Assembly (NCBI GenBank): GCA_010093705.1
Contig: MU006090.1
Span: 2,228,308 to 2,292,307, forward strand
Direction of reading: 5' to 3'
DNA length: 64,000 nucleotides
DNA from: Patellaria atrata CBS 101060
Lineage: Eukaryota > Ascomycota > Dothideomycetes > Patellariales > Patellariaceae
A model generated the notes under the pieces. The model did not search any database. It was not told the DNA's origin and worked only from the letters and a program-made list of their open reading frames with translations. Of the stretch, positions 32,986 to 44,453 are shown in pieces. Within the stretch, counting starts at the first letter, position 1. Each line of letters begins with the position of its first letter. Position numbers and translations under genes: made by a program.

Positions 32986-34271
32986 ATGGCAACTGCGGGA
33001 GGACCTGCAAGCATTATCACGCAAGTTCAACAGGGAGGAGCCCAACCCATAAACTCTCTTGCCGGTAGGATCATATCAATTAGCGAGCATGTTAAATAGG
33101 GTCTCGTTCTAACATCTTAACTTAGGTGGCGTTGATGAGAACATAACTCTCGATCTACGGTAATATTCCACTGCGGAAGTTCCAACCTTGCATGGCTAAT
33201 GATCACAGCGGCACTCGATTTACTCTATCTCGAGATGAACTCCTCACTCTTCCGGAGTTCGTATTACTCTCGTTATTTCCCAACGGTTTGCTCCCGGATG
33301 GCCATATGAATTCATACCACGACGGGGATGTGTACCCCGTAGATGTTAGTACTGATCCAATTACCCATACCCCCGATAATTTCAATCCCCCTTCGGCTAT
33401 CACACTCATTCGTGTTACATTATCCAACTCTTCATTATACTTATCTGACACACTATTTTCTTCCCAGTATGACCCCAATTCGCTGCAATACATGCTGGAA
33501 TTCTTCCGCAATGTAGCCCAAACCATCCCTAATTCACCCCCGTCTCCATCCCAGGATCAGGGTCACGGGGAAGCCGTCCCAATTGAACCCATGCACGGTT
33601 CTGCAAGGGATATGCTCCAGGACCGAGCTGGCATCATCGTGCTCCGGGAGGATCTTGACTTCTATGCCATACCTCCAAGAAGAGACATTGAGCAGACGGA
33701 AATGATCGAAGTGAAGCGTGCGGCGGGTAAAGCGCTTCTACGGCAAGATGGGATTTTCTCCGGGCTAAGAAAAAGCGAGGAGCCGGGGACGACTGAGCAA
33801 CACTTGATAGAGATGTTGACAGCTGGGTAAGGGAATTCCTATCTGATAAGAGAAGAGAGTGCAGAGCACATGTGGCTAATCTATTACCGCTCCAGAGGCT
33901 TCAATCATGATGATTCTTGGGGTCATCGTGCAGGCGAACCGAACAAAGCTGTCATTTGCAGCATTGCACTAGCTCGGCTACGAACGGACATCAAGGGGAA
34001 CGACCTCGCCAACAGCAACGCAGTTGGGATGGCCCAAAAATTGCTACTCTTCTGGCGCAAGCCTGCAAGAAGGTGTTGGTGGGAAGGTGTAGAGTTGGAT
34101 AATGTGGAGGGAGTAGAGGGCAAACTGAAAGTCTGGATCAGGAGAGTTTGGACGCTTGAGATGGTGAGTTTTACAAAGGAATCCCTTTCTCTCTTGAGAT
34201 TCCCTCCGTCACGAGGAAGAAAAGAGCACGGACTGATACTTTACCCGCAGAGCGTTATCGGCTTGCGTTAG
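32986..34271 (+). CDS. Whi2-like BTB/POZ protein
   Basis: In yeast Whi2 binds the Psr phosphatases and has roles in general stress response and TORC1 damping; fungal relatives share a BTB-like fold. Exons: 32986-33064, 33126-33159, 33209-33344, 33468-33826, 33896-34163, 34251-34271, giving 298 aa from the first in-frame ATG. The conserved run is ASIITQVQQGGAQPINSLAG, GVDENITLDLR, GTRFTLSRDELLTLPEFVLL, FPNGLLPDGHMNSYHDGDV, YPVD joined to YDPNSLQYMLEFFRN, DRAGIIVLREDLDFYAIPPR, GFNHDDSWGHRAGEPNK, WRKPARRCWWEGVELDN and the end LEMSVIGLR. The intron at 33345-33467 is 123 nt without a stop, so retention would add 41 residues. The real N-terminus is probably longer (see the open frame just upstream). 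Family call firm, exact start not. Confidence 0.88.
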
Positions 34272-35134
34272 CCACCTAAGCCGACTTGACCCTGCTCCGT
34301 TCCACTCATTCCTTACAGCTCCAGCTGTTCTTTCATGTCCAATGTCGCCGTTTCGACCTTAACCTTACCCCGAGTACAATATCCAAATAAGCGTTTTTGT
34401 ATTTCGACCGGTGCGGTTTTTCTTGATTCATTTTGGCATCAGTATGCGTGCATACCAAAATCACCATCGATTTGTCTTTCGATATGTCCTTTTTCCCAAT
34501 ACCGGTTTTCCTATATACCTTTCTTCAGTAGCGGGCGTTTTGTGGGGGTATCATTTCCAGTCTTGGTGGACAGAGGAAAGGAAAGGTAGATAAATGTAAA
34601 CAGTAACCGGGGCAGATTTCGAGCAGGCTAAGATACTTACCTACTAATATTCGATTTACTTGCTCAGTCTATCATTTCAATACAAATAATATTCTGTACT
34701 ATACTGTACTGTGCAGTAGTACAGTACACGAGTTGACAAAGGTACCGTATTCGTGCACCTTGGGTTAAAGTTCTTTCCACCTTAGGTTGCTCCCCATCCT
34801 AAGTGATCACGTGGTGATTCTTCCAATTCGGTTGCCTCGTCGGAATCCGTTGTGTTCGAAATATTCGAAATGACAGGGATATTAACAGGAAGGCTCAACC
34901 CAAGGGGGAAATGTCTAATTTGGGGAGGTGCAGTTTGACCAGGGGTTGAATACCGAAGGAGGCGTGCGCAAGAAAATCCCAGAAAATTCCCCACCTCACA
35001 CTGGACGTCTCAACGCATAAAATCTTCCTCGCCCCTCATCCGTCTACCTTTTACCTTACGCTTTTCTTTCCCTACATTTACTTCTAATCTAAGGTATTCA
35101 ATTGCTCCCATATCCTCTGGAAACCCTTTTCACA
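34272..35134. other. Intergenic, upstream of SAH1
   Basis: Promoter side of the adenosylhomocysteinase gene. It contains a GTACTGT / ACAGTAC hairpin at 34706-34727 and CT-rich leader sequence (34990-35130). No gene seen. Confidence 0.5.
34706..34727. repeat. Inverted repeat GTACTGT...ACAGTAC
   Basis: Seven-bp perfect arms with an 8-nt loop, about 400 bp upstream of the SAH1 ATG, in a run of overlapping TACTGTAC units. Confidence 0.65.
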
Positions 35135-36703
35135 ATGAGTGCCCCAGCCGGAAAATTCAAGGTCGCTGATATCAGCTTGGCTGCCTTTGGCCGCCGCGAG
35201 ATTGAGCTCGCTGAAAATGAAATGCCAGGTCTCATGGCCACCCGCAGCAAGTATGCCGAAGAGCAGCCATTGAAAGGTGCTAGAATAGCTGGTTGCTTGC
35301 ACATGAGTACGCATTCGTCCATTTTCTAGCAAAAGTCTCTTCTAACCATCACTTCGTGTAGCCATCCAAACCGCAGTCCTCATCGAGACCCTGAAGGCTC
35401 TTGGTGCTGAGCTCACCTGGACAAGTTGCAATATCTTCTCCACACAGGATCATGCTGCTGCCGCTATTGCCGCGGGAGGCACGCCTGTGTATGTAAACAT
35501 CTTGAATAATTTCGACCACACTTTGCTGATTTCCATGCCAGCTTTGCCTGGAAAGGCGAAACCGAAGAGGAGTATCAGTGGTGTTTGGAGCAACAGCTCA
35601 CGGCCTTCAAAGATGGCAAGCACTTAAATCTCATCCTCGATGACGGTGGTGATCTTACGTCTTTGGTCCACACCAAATACCCCGAGATGCTCAAGGACTG
35701 CTATGGCGTATCAGAGGAGACGACAACGGGCGTACACCACCTATACAGAATGTTGAAGGATAAGGGCAAGCCGCACGGTCTCCTCGTTCCTGCCATTAAC
35801 GTCAATGATTCTGTCACAAAATCGAAGTTTGACAATCTATACGGCTGCCGCGAGTCCCTTGTTGACGGGATCAAGCGTGCCACCGACGTTATGATCGCTG
35901 GTAAGGTTGCTGTTGTCGCAGGTTACGGTGATGTCGGAAAGGGATGCGCGCAGGCTCTTCACTCTATGGGTGCCCGTGTTATCGTGACCGAAATTGATCC
36001 CATCAATGCACTTCAAGCTGCCGTCTCCGGCTACCAGGTCACCACCATGGAGGAGGCTGCCCCTATTGGACAGATCTTCGTCACCACAACAGGCTGCAGA
36101 GATATTCTCGTCGGGAAGCACTTCGAGGTCATGAAGAATGATGCCATTGTTTGTAGTATGTGTAATGCGTCTCGATCCCTTACCAGTGCTGACTTTGCTT
36201 AGACATTGGCCATTTCGATATCGAAATCGACGTAGCATGGTTGAAGGCGAACGCTAAGAGCGTCCAGAGCATTAAACCTCAAGTCGACAGATTCCTCATG
36301 CCCAGTGGCCGTCACATTATCCTGCTTGCTGAGGGTCGTCTCGTCAATCTTGGTTGTGCCACTGGCCACTCGTCATTCGTCATGTCTTGCTCCTTCACCA
36401 ACCAAGTCCTTGCGCAGATCATGCTGTATAAGGCTGAGGATGAAGCGTTCGGAAACAAGTATATCGAATTCGGCAAGACTGGCAAGCTCGACGTTGGCGT
36501 CTACGTTCTTCCAAAGATCCTTGATGAGCAGGTTGCCCTGCTACATCTTGAGCACGTCAACGCCAAGTTAACGAAACTAACAGAAGCACAAGCAGAGTAC
36601 ACCGGTCTACCGATTGAAGGTCCTTTCAAGAGCGATATGTGAGTGACGTTATCCCGCTTCGAGTGAGAACGAAACTAATATCCATTGCAGGTATCGCTAT
36701 TAG
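35135..36703 (+). CDS. SAH1: S-adenosyl-L-homocysteine hydrolase
   Basis: Cytosolic NAD-dependent enzyme that splits S-adenosylhomocysteine into adenosine and homocysteine, relieving product inhibition of methyltransferases. Five exons: 35135-35306, 35362-35488, 35542-36155, 36203-36638, 36691-36703; 453 aa, close to the usual fungal length. Visible family blocks are [69 protein letters not shown], the NAD-binding [66 protein letters not shown] and the conserved end YRY. The last exon encodes only the final residues after a 52-nt intron and is easily missed, but YRY is the conserved family terminus. Intact. Confidence 0.97.
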
Positions 36704-38077
36704 ATGCGTATTCGGTCCACATATCCGTTTCTCATGTTCAACATAAAAGAAGCATTATGATACCACAAAAGTTTGTTCTGTCCTTCAACGGCATATTTTC
36801 AAATGGAGTCTTGCATATCCTATAACGCAGCGCGTTCTTTCAACATGGACGGGAAAGGTTTAACTTCAAAGGAGTTTCAAGGCGTTATGCGAAAAGATGT
36901 GATGATTAATCTGACGACGGCTCTGCTGATGGGACCGAATCATGATTTAAGAGTTTTAGTAGGCTTTTCAACCACAGCCGTAGCATGATAAGTGTGGATT
37001 TTGCATAGATGAATGAATAACACCATAGGTTACGATGAAACATAGAGTAGTGAAATAAGATCACTGTTCGTGTCTACGATAGACTGTTACTCTTTCCAAG
37101 TGAAAGTGGATATCCTCAGCCTTGTGACTTTGATTGTTCTCTAGCGCAGTCAACCCCGAAATCTTAGTTCTGAAGGTTCGTCATAGTCTTTTAAGAAATT
37201 TTAACATACACGCCCAACTCATATGAGAGAGTAGAAATCCCGTACCTGTATCTATCAGCTTCCTCAGCATATATCAACGGCTTTAGTTTGAGGAATCTCT
37301 AGGTTGGACCCGCCTATTTCGAAATCGTTCTCGCGCTTTATCTTTGCTCAAGGTACGAGAGATCTATCTCATGCAAGATATAGACCCAAGAACCCTCGTG
37401 AATAGAACTAAGCCAGATAGCCTCTCTAAACCCAATAACCCACCATGGAAAAACTTCTGAAAGATTTTTCTTTCTTCACTCGTTTGCCCCCTGGGCCCGC
37501 GGCTGATATATGAAGAGGCATGATAGCCCGGTTTTCGAATTCGATTCTGGGAGGATTTGAGGGTCTCGAGAGCGTTCGAGCGTGGTTTATTATGGTGGGA
37601 TGGATGGACGACCGCACTTTCGTCATTGTTGATGAACTTCCCTTTTTTTTTTTTTTCTTTTTTTTTTTTATATATATTTAGAAACTGGGTTGGAATCGTT
37701 GATCGTGGGGTAACAAAGTGCATATTGAGATATTGAGAGCTAAGAGGGTTTCAACAATCTTCTAGCACAGGACAGGTTCATCTTGAAGTGGGTCTTACGG
37801 AGCTACTCGATGTCATTGCTAATTCTGACACCTAAAGATACAGTATAAACTATCAACCGAATGCCAAAGACTCCCTTAGTCCTGAACGAGTAACACCAGC
37901 AACATCATCCTTCCCTTCTAAATCCTACAACAAACCCCATAAGTATAAAATGAAACATACGATTGCCACGTGTACCCGCGCTATGCAAACCGCACCCGAA
38001 CTCCACAAATGCCCATTCCCCGCAAACTATGCAATAATCCTTTAGCGCCCTAAATACAGGACATGATGTACGAGATA
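36704..38077. other. Convergent intergenic region with poly-T tract
   Basis: 3' flanks of SAH1 and SLD3. A T-run of about 28 nt broken by one C lies at 37643-37670, followed by TATATATA. No gene seen. Confidence 0.5.
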
Positions 38078-40959
38078 CTAAAGCAAACCGCCATTATCAT
38101 CGTCCCAGCCTAAAGTCTTGAATATGTCACCATCATCTGCATCTGCACCCCCAACATCGGAGGGTATTCCCGCTGCGAAGCCCTTGCTCTCAGGAGTCTC
38201 CACGATATCTACAATCTTCTTTGACTTTGGCGTTGCGGCAAAGGCAACAGAAGACGCCATCGCTACCGTCGTCTTTCGGATAAAAGAAGGAGAAGATGGG
38301 TGTTCTATTACCCTACGACGCTTCGACGGGGTCTGATCCACTGCTGTTATGTTTGCGCTATTGTCACCTCGTAGCTGTGTGAAGTGCACCGTCTTGGACA
38401 ATCGACGAGACGGAGTCTCTTGAACCGATGGGTTGGTCTCACTAGCAAGAGTTCGCAATGCCCTTAGGGGACGTATATCAGTCTCCAAAGAAGTTGACGG
38501 GCGAACTGCGGAATTCTGTATGCGAACATCATCTGAGGATGGAGCATGGCCATATCCCGAATCTCCCAACGAAGCCCGATGAGGAGTCTGCTGAACGAGC
38601 TTGGTGATTTTCTTGACTCGCCTGGGGGTTGCAGTGACCTGAACTCTGTCGAACAATTTTCGAGTGGTCGTGGTCGGCTCTGCGGGATTGTTAGACATTC
38701 ATTCAGATATGGATAAGGACGGGATGAATGGCGTACTTCTCGAACGGTGCGAAGCAGCTTGATTGCGCTGATCAGCCGAATCAGCCAGCTCTTTAACCGC
38801 CATGTCCCGATTCGGTTTTTTGAGCGTCGAGATCGCATGCTTGAGCTCCTCTTCTATCGCAGCTTTCCGCTTGAGCTTGGCTTCCGTAGCTGCGGATATC
38901 GCACTGAAGTCGACTTCCTGCCGACTCATCCGACTGTATTGAGCCATTGCACCTCTGCTTCCAGACTTGATCTGGGAGTCGTAAAATGGGATGGTGGAAA
39001 GCGGAACCTCGCTGCTTTCACGTTTGAGGTCGGGTAGCACGACAGGGTCTGTTGCAGATCGAGATAGAATCGGTTGCCACGGTTGAGTCTTGTTGGCTGT
39101 ATCGGTAGCGATTCGTTGCAAAGGACGCCGTGGGTTTTTGGATCCCCCATTCCTTACTTCTACTTCTCCAGGTGCTCGGGAGGCAGATGTTTTGGTCGAC
39201 GGACGTTTGACCGGCGAAGCCGCGCTGGGACCGCCCATCTTTCGATTGATCATTGTTCCTTGTTCAGGTAACCGTGACATGTAGCTGGTACGTCGTTAAT
39301 AGGTCGGATTGAGTGAGTTCTGTTGAGTATACACCTACAAGGGTATGATAACTTCAACACAAAAGTTTCTTAGTCGGTCATTTGTTCTCTCCTCTGACGT
39401 CGAGGACACTACTCCTCCGGCGTCAAGGGCAGCGGAAGATTTCCCTGCAGTATGTAGGCATCCCTCACTTTCATCAACTGACTGCCAGATGCAGAGTTTA
39501 TCGACGAGAATATCTAAGATTAAGTTAAGATCTTGGGGCCTTTTCGCCCTCTTCTTTCGAGAAGTGCTCGCTTCGGTTACACCTTGTGTCTGGGTTTTAG
39601 TATTAGCCTCTTGTACTTGTGTATTTGATGCCTGAAACGATGGGGAAGCCTCGAGAGCTAGGATTTCAAGTATGATGATTAACTGCGCTAAAGTCTCTCT
39701 GAATCGCAGTTCGGCGAGACGGTTCTTTGCAAACTGTTCCCCCGAAGACGGATCCTGGGTATATGAGAGGGTTAACTCTTTGGAAAACCACCATCTTTTA
39801 ACATACTCATCCTCTGAGGGAAGTAACCCATCTTTGTCCGATTTAATCTTCTTGGCTTTCTTCTTTTTCTTCATACCTACAGGCGAGATCGCATTTTCAT
39901 TCTCCGATAAAACCAGCAGAGGTAACTCTTTTATCATGCCGGGAAGTTTTTCTCTGTATTTCTTTTCCATTATCGTCAGCGGCAAAGTGATTGATCGTAG
40001 AAACTCAGTTAGCTGAGGTAACGCTAGTGATGACAATGAGGATCCGTGATCAGAGGAAAAAGCTGCCCGTGCTCGCGATAATGGGCCTTTTGCAAAATAC
40101 GCTAACGAAGTCTTGGAAGTGTAGATAGCCTCTAGATACTGGGATACGACGTTTTCGAAAACTTGCTCGGCTCTCAACTGAGGTTCCATCAGATTGGACG
40201 GGTCTTGCACATATCTGACCCCAGGTGGAGCACTCGTCAAGGTGTAGCCTGGGGTGCTATGCGTGAGGGTATCAACAATGGGCTGGATTAACGATTGTCC
40301 CATTGACACACGGGGCCTCTTTGCCGGTGGCTGTTCCGACTTTTCAATCCTCGTCATCACTGCTCGTTTCCACCATTGACTGGCGGTTTCAACACCCACA
40401 TTTCTCGGTCCAACCAAGTTTGAGGTAATATCCGTGTCCCCACTTAACATCTCAGATATCACTCTTTCCGTTACCTGGGTTGCAAGTTTGCAAAGCGCAT
40501 ACGTGGCACATCTGATCCGCTCAATGGCATAAAATCTGTTATCAATATCCGCCCTTGCCACTAATATTCGCACCCCGGAAGACGACGTATCTTCGACATC
40601 GTCGGATGGCTCAAGGGCATCGATGTAGGCGGTGAAGAGTGCGGGTAGAGACGGACAGTTATGCGATTGAACGCTTATGAATGAAAGAGGGACTTGAGAG
40701 CGGTAAAGTATGGCGACTGACGTTAGAGTAAAGGGCGTTTTATGAATAGATGATAGGCATGGCTGAGGAGGTACAGTACAAATTAGCGATGGTAGGGTTG
40801 AAGTCAGGATAATAGTACCTCTATGATGAAAGTTTTGCTCAAAGAATCCTGAACGCACGCATGTTCTCGTTTTCGTTTCCTTGTAGAAGTTGTCTCTACT
40901 GTCGTCCCGTCCCGTCCGGACTTACTGTGTACGCGGTCGTTTATCTGGACATTGTTCAT
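38078..40959 (-). CDS. SLD3: Sld3-type DNA replication initiation factor
   Basis: Sld3 (metazoan Treslin/TICRR) is a CDK target that recruits Cdc45 to the loaded MCM helicase at origins. Four exons: 40959-40819, 40762-39339, 39284-38737, 38679-38078, 904 aa with phases that match. The first exon has no long open frame but reads MNNVQINDRVHSKSGR... to TRKRKREHACVQDSLSKTFI and continues in phase as PCLSSIHKTPFTLTSVAIL and RSQVPLSF, as in fungal homologues. The Sld3-Treslin domain is visible in the second exon (VVSQYLEAIYTSKTSLAYFA, KGPLSRARA, SLALPQLTEFLRSITLPL, RWWFSKELTLSY). The splice IIPF-YMSRLPEQGTMINRKMGG joins the next exon. The C-terminal part is basic with several TP sites (VTATPRR, QTPHRAS, QETPSRRL, DQTPSKRR), plausible CDK sites that would dock Dpb11. 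It ends in an acidic tail (DIFKTLGWDDDNGGLL). Confidence 0.88.
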
Positions 40960-41584
40960 GTAGGGCATAGTACTTTAGCAATAAGATAAGATAATCGTAT
41001 ACGGAGTCATGATTCGTAATAAACGTTGAGAGTAATAGACAATGGAGGTTAAAGAGATATGCAAAGACGCTGACGGGAGGTGTTGGTTCGCGTGTCGGAG
41101 CTAATGTACAAAATCCCTTGACGCGCTGGGCGCGACAACCTGACGTCTTCCATTCACCTCTCAACCCCAACTATAGAATCAGACCTCAAGAATTTATAGT
41201 ACCCTTCACTACATTGCAAGATTGACTCCTGGAGTTCACCAATAGCCATATTAATCACGAATGATGCTTCTTCACATGTAATACAACTACAAGACCCGTA
41301 AAATTCATCATTCATAATCATGTGCTGAAATACATATCCTGATCCGCCTCTAGACTGCAATGCCATCATTTCAGAAAGCATGGAGCAAGCAAAAGTATAC
41401 ACACTGGTCCATGATTCATCCCATCGTTCATCTTTTATTCATGACTCGCCAAAAGAAAAGGTGTTAAAGTAACAGGTCCGTGATCATAAACCCTTTCCAC
41501 TCGTCGACCTAACAATAAACACCCACCCCCTGTAAAGGAAACCGTGAGGAAAGAAAAGGAGAAACCTAGTTATGGAAGAAAGGG
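40960..41584. other. Intergenic
   Basis: SLD3 promoter side and 3' flank of the DUF3824 gene. No gene seen. Confidence 0.5.
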
Positions 41585-43282
41585 TTAATATCTGCCCGGT
41601 GGAGCACCCATGGGAGGTGGTGGTAGTTGCCCGCCCACACCGCCGTAAGGGTTCGCATCGGCGTACGTTGACGGACCGCCTCCGAACGATTGAGCTGGAT
41701 AACCACCATACGGATTAGCAGGACCATTCATCATCATCATCATGGGTTGTTGTCTGGCCTCGCGCTCCCGCCTTTCCCTCTCCTTCTTCCTCTTGCGTCT
41801 CCTCTTTTCTAGATCCTGCACTTCGTGTCGCTGCTCATTCATCTCTTTCCACTCGCCGAACGCACTCTTAATTCCTAGAGCTGCGATCCCGATCGCAGCG
41901 GCATCCTGCAACATATTCTTTGTCTTCGCCTTACGAGCTTCCTCGGGCGAGATCTCTCCTTCTGAAAGCAACTTGCGACGCTTTTCCGACGCGACCATAG
42001 AGCCATAAACACCATGTGCCGCATGGACGGTTGCAACAGTGGCCAGGCCAGCAGTGAGAAGTTCCTTACCTCGCATTTTCCGTCTTCGCATCTCTATGTC
42101 TGTGGTAGACTCTGAGCTAGAACTGTTACTCCGTTTCTTGTCAGCTGCGGCTACGGCGCCAGCACCAGCGGCTGTACCTACACCTCCGCCGATATCACGG
42201 CTGGGGCCATCATATTCCGTGTCAGGGCCTGACCGGGGACGATCGTAACGACGACCGCGGGAAGGAACGAAACTGTCGACACTGGAATCTCTGCTGTGGG
42301 AACGACGTCGAGACTTGGATCGGTAGCGACTATAGAGAGCTTTGCCTGCGGCTGCGATAGCGCCAGCTCCTGCAAGCTTCCCAAGCCCGCCACCACCGCT
42401 AGAAGAGCTTGAGCGAGACCGACCTCGGGATTTAGAACGACCGAAAATGGATCGAGAACGGGATCGTGACCTGGACCGTCCGCGACTGCGTGATTGTGAA
42501 CGACTGCCGTTCGCGATGCGGTTGGCGGCCAGACCACCGATAACGGATTCGGCAAGATGTCGCTTGCTCTTCTTGTTGGGATCTCTGTCCACCAAACCGT
42601 CGATCCCGGCGGCACCGAGTGCAGCGGTTGCAATACGTGTACCTTTCTCGCCAGTCCACGGCCCAGGCTCTTTGCGACTTCTAAAGGCTTCCACAGCACC
42701 TGCGACAAGTGCTGCTTGAGCAGCTTGTTGCCATTTGCGTTCCGTGCGAGCGCCATGGCCTCGGTCACGGCTACGGTCACGGTCAGAATAGTCGTCATCA
42801 TGACGGCCGCCTCCTCGGTGACGCGAGTGACTCCTGCTGCGGTTTTTGCCGATAATCGCGCCAGCAACGCCTCCTAGCCCGAGGTCTTCCAAAACCTCTC
42901 CGACCTTGGACTTGCGACGTTCCTTATGGCGAGGACGATCATAGTAGTCGGAATGGTAACCGTCTCTGTCATCGTATCGATTGTGGGGTCCGCGAGTAGA
43001 GCCAGCGAAGTCAGAGTAGCCGTCATCGTAGTAATCGCGTCGACCGACAGAGCGAGTGCGAGCTGGTCCACCGTATCCAGAGCGACGATAGTCAGCGCCT
43101 GGAGGTGGGAAGTCTCTTGGAATGTCTTCGATACTGTCTTCGCGGGGCCGATAGGCGAGATCTTGCGGTGGTCTTCCGGTACCTCGCTCGACGTATGTAG
43201 TTTCTACGTATTCTGGTTCCCTGTCTCGCGCGCGCGTTGATCTATAGCGCCTTGGAGGGTTGTCGTAGCCGTATTCTGACAT
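41585..43282 (-). CDS. DUF3824 family Arg/Ser-rich protein
   Basis: Single-exon 565-aa fungal protein of unknown function. It starts with a Tyr/Arg/Asp-rich region (GYDNPPRRYRSTRARDREPE) and has Gly-rich hydrophobic islets (LGLGGVAGAIIGKNRSRSHS; LGKLAGAGAIAAAGKALYSR) repeated among Arg-Ser dipeptide tracts (QSRSRGRSRSRSRSRS). A more hydrophobic block (KELLTAGLATVATVHAAHG) precedes a highly charged helix (EKRRRKRKKERERREREARQ) and a Gly/Pro/Tyr-rich tail (PYGGYPAQSFGGGP). This order is the DUF3824 pattern. The RS tracts resemble splicing-factor domains, but no RNA-binding domain is present, so that should not be taken as function. Confidence 0.88.
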   Translation of the reverse strand: MSEYGYDNPPRRYRSTRARDREPEYVETTYVERGTGRPPQDLAYRPREDSIEDIPRDFPPPGADYRRSGYGGPARTRSVGRRDYYDDGYSDFAGSTRGPHNRYDDRDGYHSDYYDRPRHKERRKSKVGEVLEDLGLGGVAGAIIGKNRSRSHSRHRGGGRHDDDYSDRDRSRDRGHGARTERKWQQAAQAALVAGAVEAFRSRKEPGPWTGEKGTRIATAALGAAGIDGLVDRDPNKKSKRHLAESVIGGLAANRIANGSRSQSRSRGRSRSRSRSRSIFGRSKSRGRSRSSSSSGGGGLGKLAGAGAIAAAGKALYSRYRSKSRRRSHSRDSSVDSFVPSRGRRYDRPRSGPDTEYDGPSRDIGGGVGTAAGAGAVAAADKKRSNSSSSESTTDIEMRRRKMRGKELLTAGLATVATVHAAHGVYGSMVASEKRRKLLSEGEISPEEARKAKTKNMLQDAAAIGIAALGIKSAFGEWKEMNEQRHEVQDLEKRRRKRKKERERREREARQQPMMMMMNGPANPYGGYPAQSFGGGPSTYADANPYGGVGGQLPPPPMGAPPGRY

Positions 43283-44453
43283 GATCGCAATGCGGCCCCG
43301 ACGAAGTCGATCCGGTAGATACTTTGGATGACAGATGCCGATCTTAAGCCTTCGCGTAAAATAATCTTTGGAGTTCTGTGTTTCTCAAAAAATACCGTCA
43401 GATGAGTGTAATTGTAAGAGTGTGGATTGTTCGTGATTTGTCTCTCCTTGTAGTGGGGGGGGGGGGTGACGAAAGGAGTGGAGGGGTAGAGGGTAGAAGG
43501 CCGGAAAGGATGGAGGGGGGTTTTCAACACTCACTTCCTAGGGTTGTGTTCGCTTCAGAGCAATCAGGTGATGACTGATGCTGAGCTGCGCAGCTGGACA
43601 AGCCGGTGGGGTGATGAAATTTGAGGGAACAATAAGAGTGCAGGAAAATGAAAGGGAAGAGAAAAGGGTTGTAGGAGGGTAAGGAAGGCTGTTCGTTTTC
43701 GAGAGGGCGAAATCAAGATATTTATTTGTCGGGAGGGTAAGGTAGGTATGATGTAGGGACAGAGGTTGATACCTGGAAGTCTGGGCAAGAAAGTCCCGTC
43801 CTGCCTTGCGCTTGAATCGGGGCGTAGATGCTTGGTGGGTGGTCAAGCAAAGAGTTCTGAAACCTAACTAGGCTGGATGAACCGGTCAAACCGTAAGAGA
43901 TGTAGGAAGTAGTAGTTATGCTGGATATGTCGTGTCAAGCTGAAAGGAGGTGGTGAGTGCGATGGTGATGATGAAGATGACAGAGAGAGATGGATGGAAG
44001 AGTTGAAGATATGGGAGGAGAAAGACGTAACGAAAGAACTCTGCCAACGTGTAAGTCAAGGTATGAGGTACTTCCAGATGAACCCAGATTTATGTTACTA
44101 TTCGAGTACCTTGTACAACTCATGTGGTGAAGTGGCGGCACTTGCGGGGTGCTTTACGGGCGCTTCGGGGGGGCTCAGGTTGCGGTGAGGTTTGCCGGCC
44201 GGTGACATACCTCAGGCGGGCACGGCGGGATAGCATACCGTATGAATACGTCATCAAGTGGAAATTTCACGCTAATATGAAGTGGGATAGATTCCTTGGC
44301 AACACTGGCTGAAGCACGTGATACAATTCTTTTTCTCGGCTAGCGTAGAATTCTAATCGACTTCATCTCATCAGACTTGCTATTAAATTGTGTCTGCTGA
44401 CTGAAAAATCATCATATCGTACAAAATAAACAATGCTGTATCTATACCACTTT
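43283..44453. other. Intergenic with G-homopolymer
   Basis: Upstream of the DUF3824 gene. Contains a 13-nt G run near 43454-43466 and purine-rich sequence around it. No gene seen. Confidence 0.5.

Noticed and set aside
43454-43466. 13-nt G run as a G-quadruplex signal
   Set aside because: A single homopolymer without spaced G-tracts; more likely a slippage-prone run or assembly-sensitive site.
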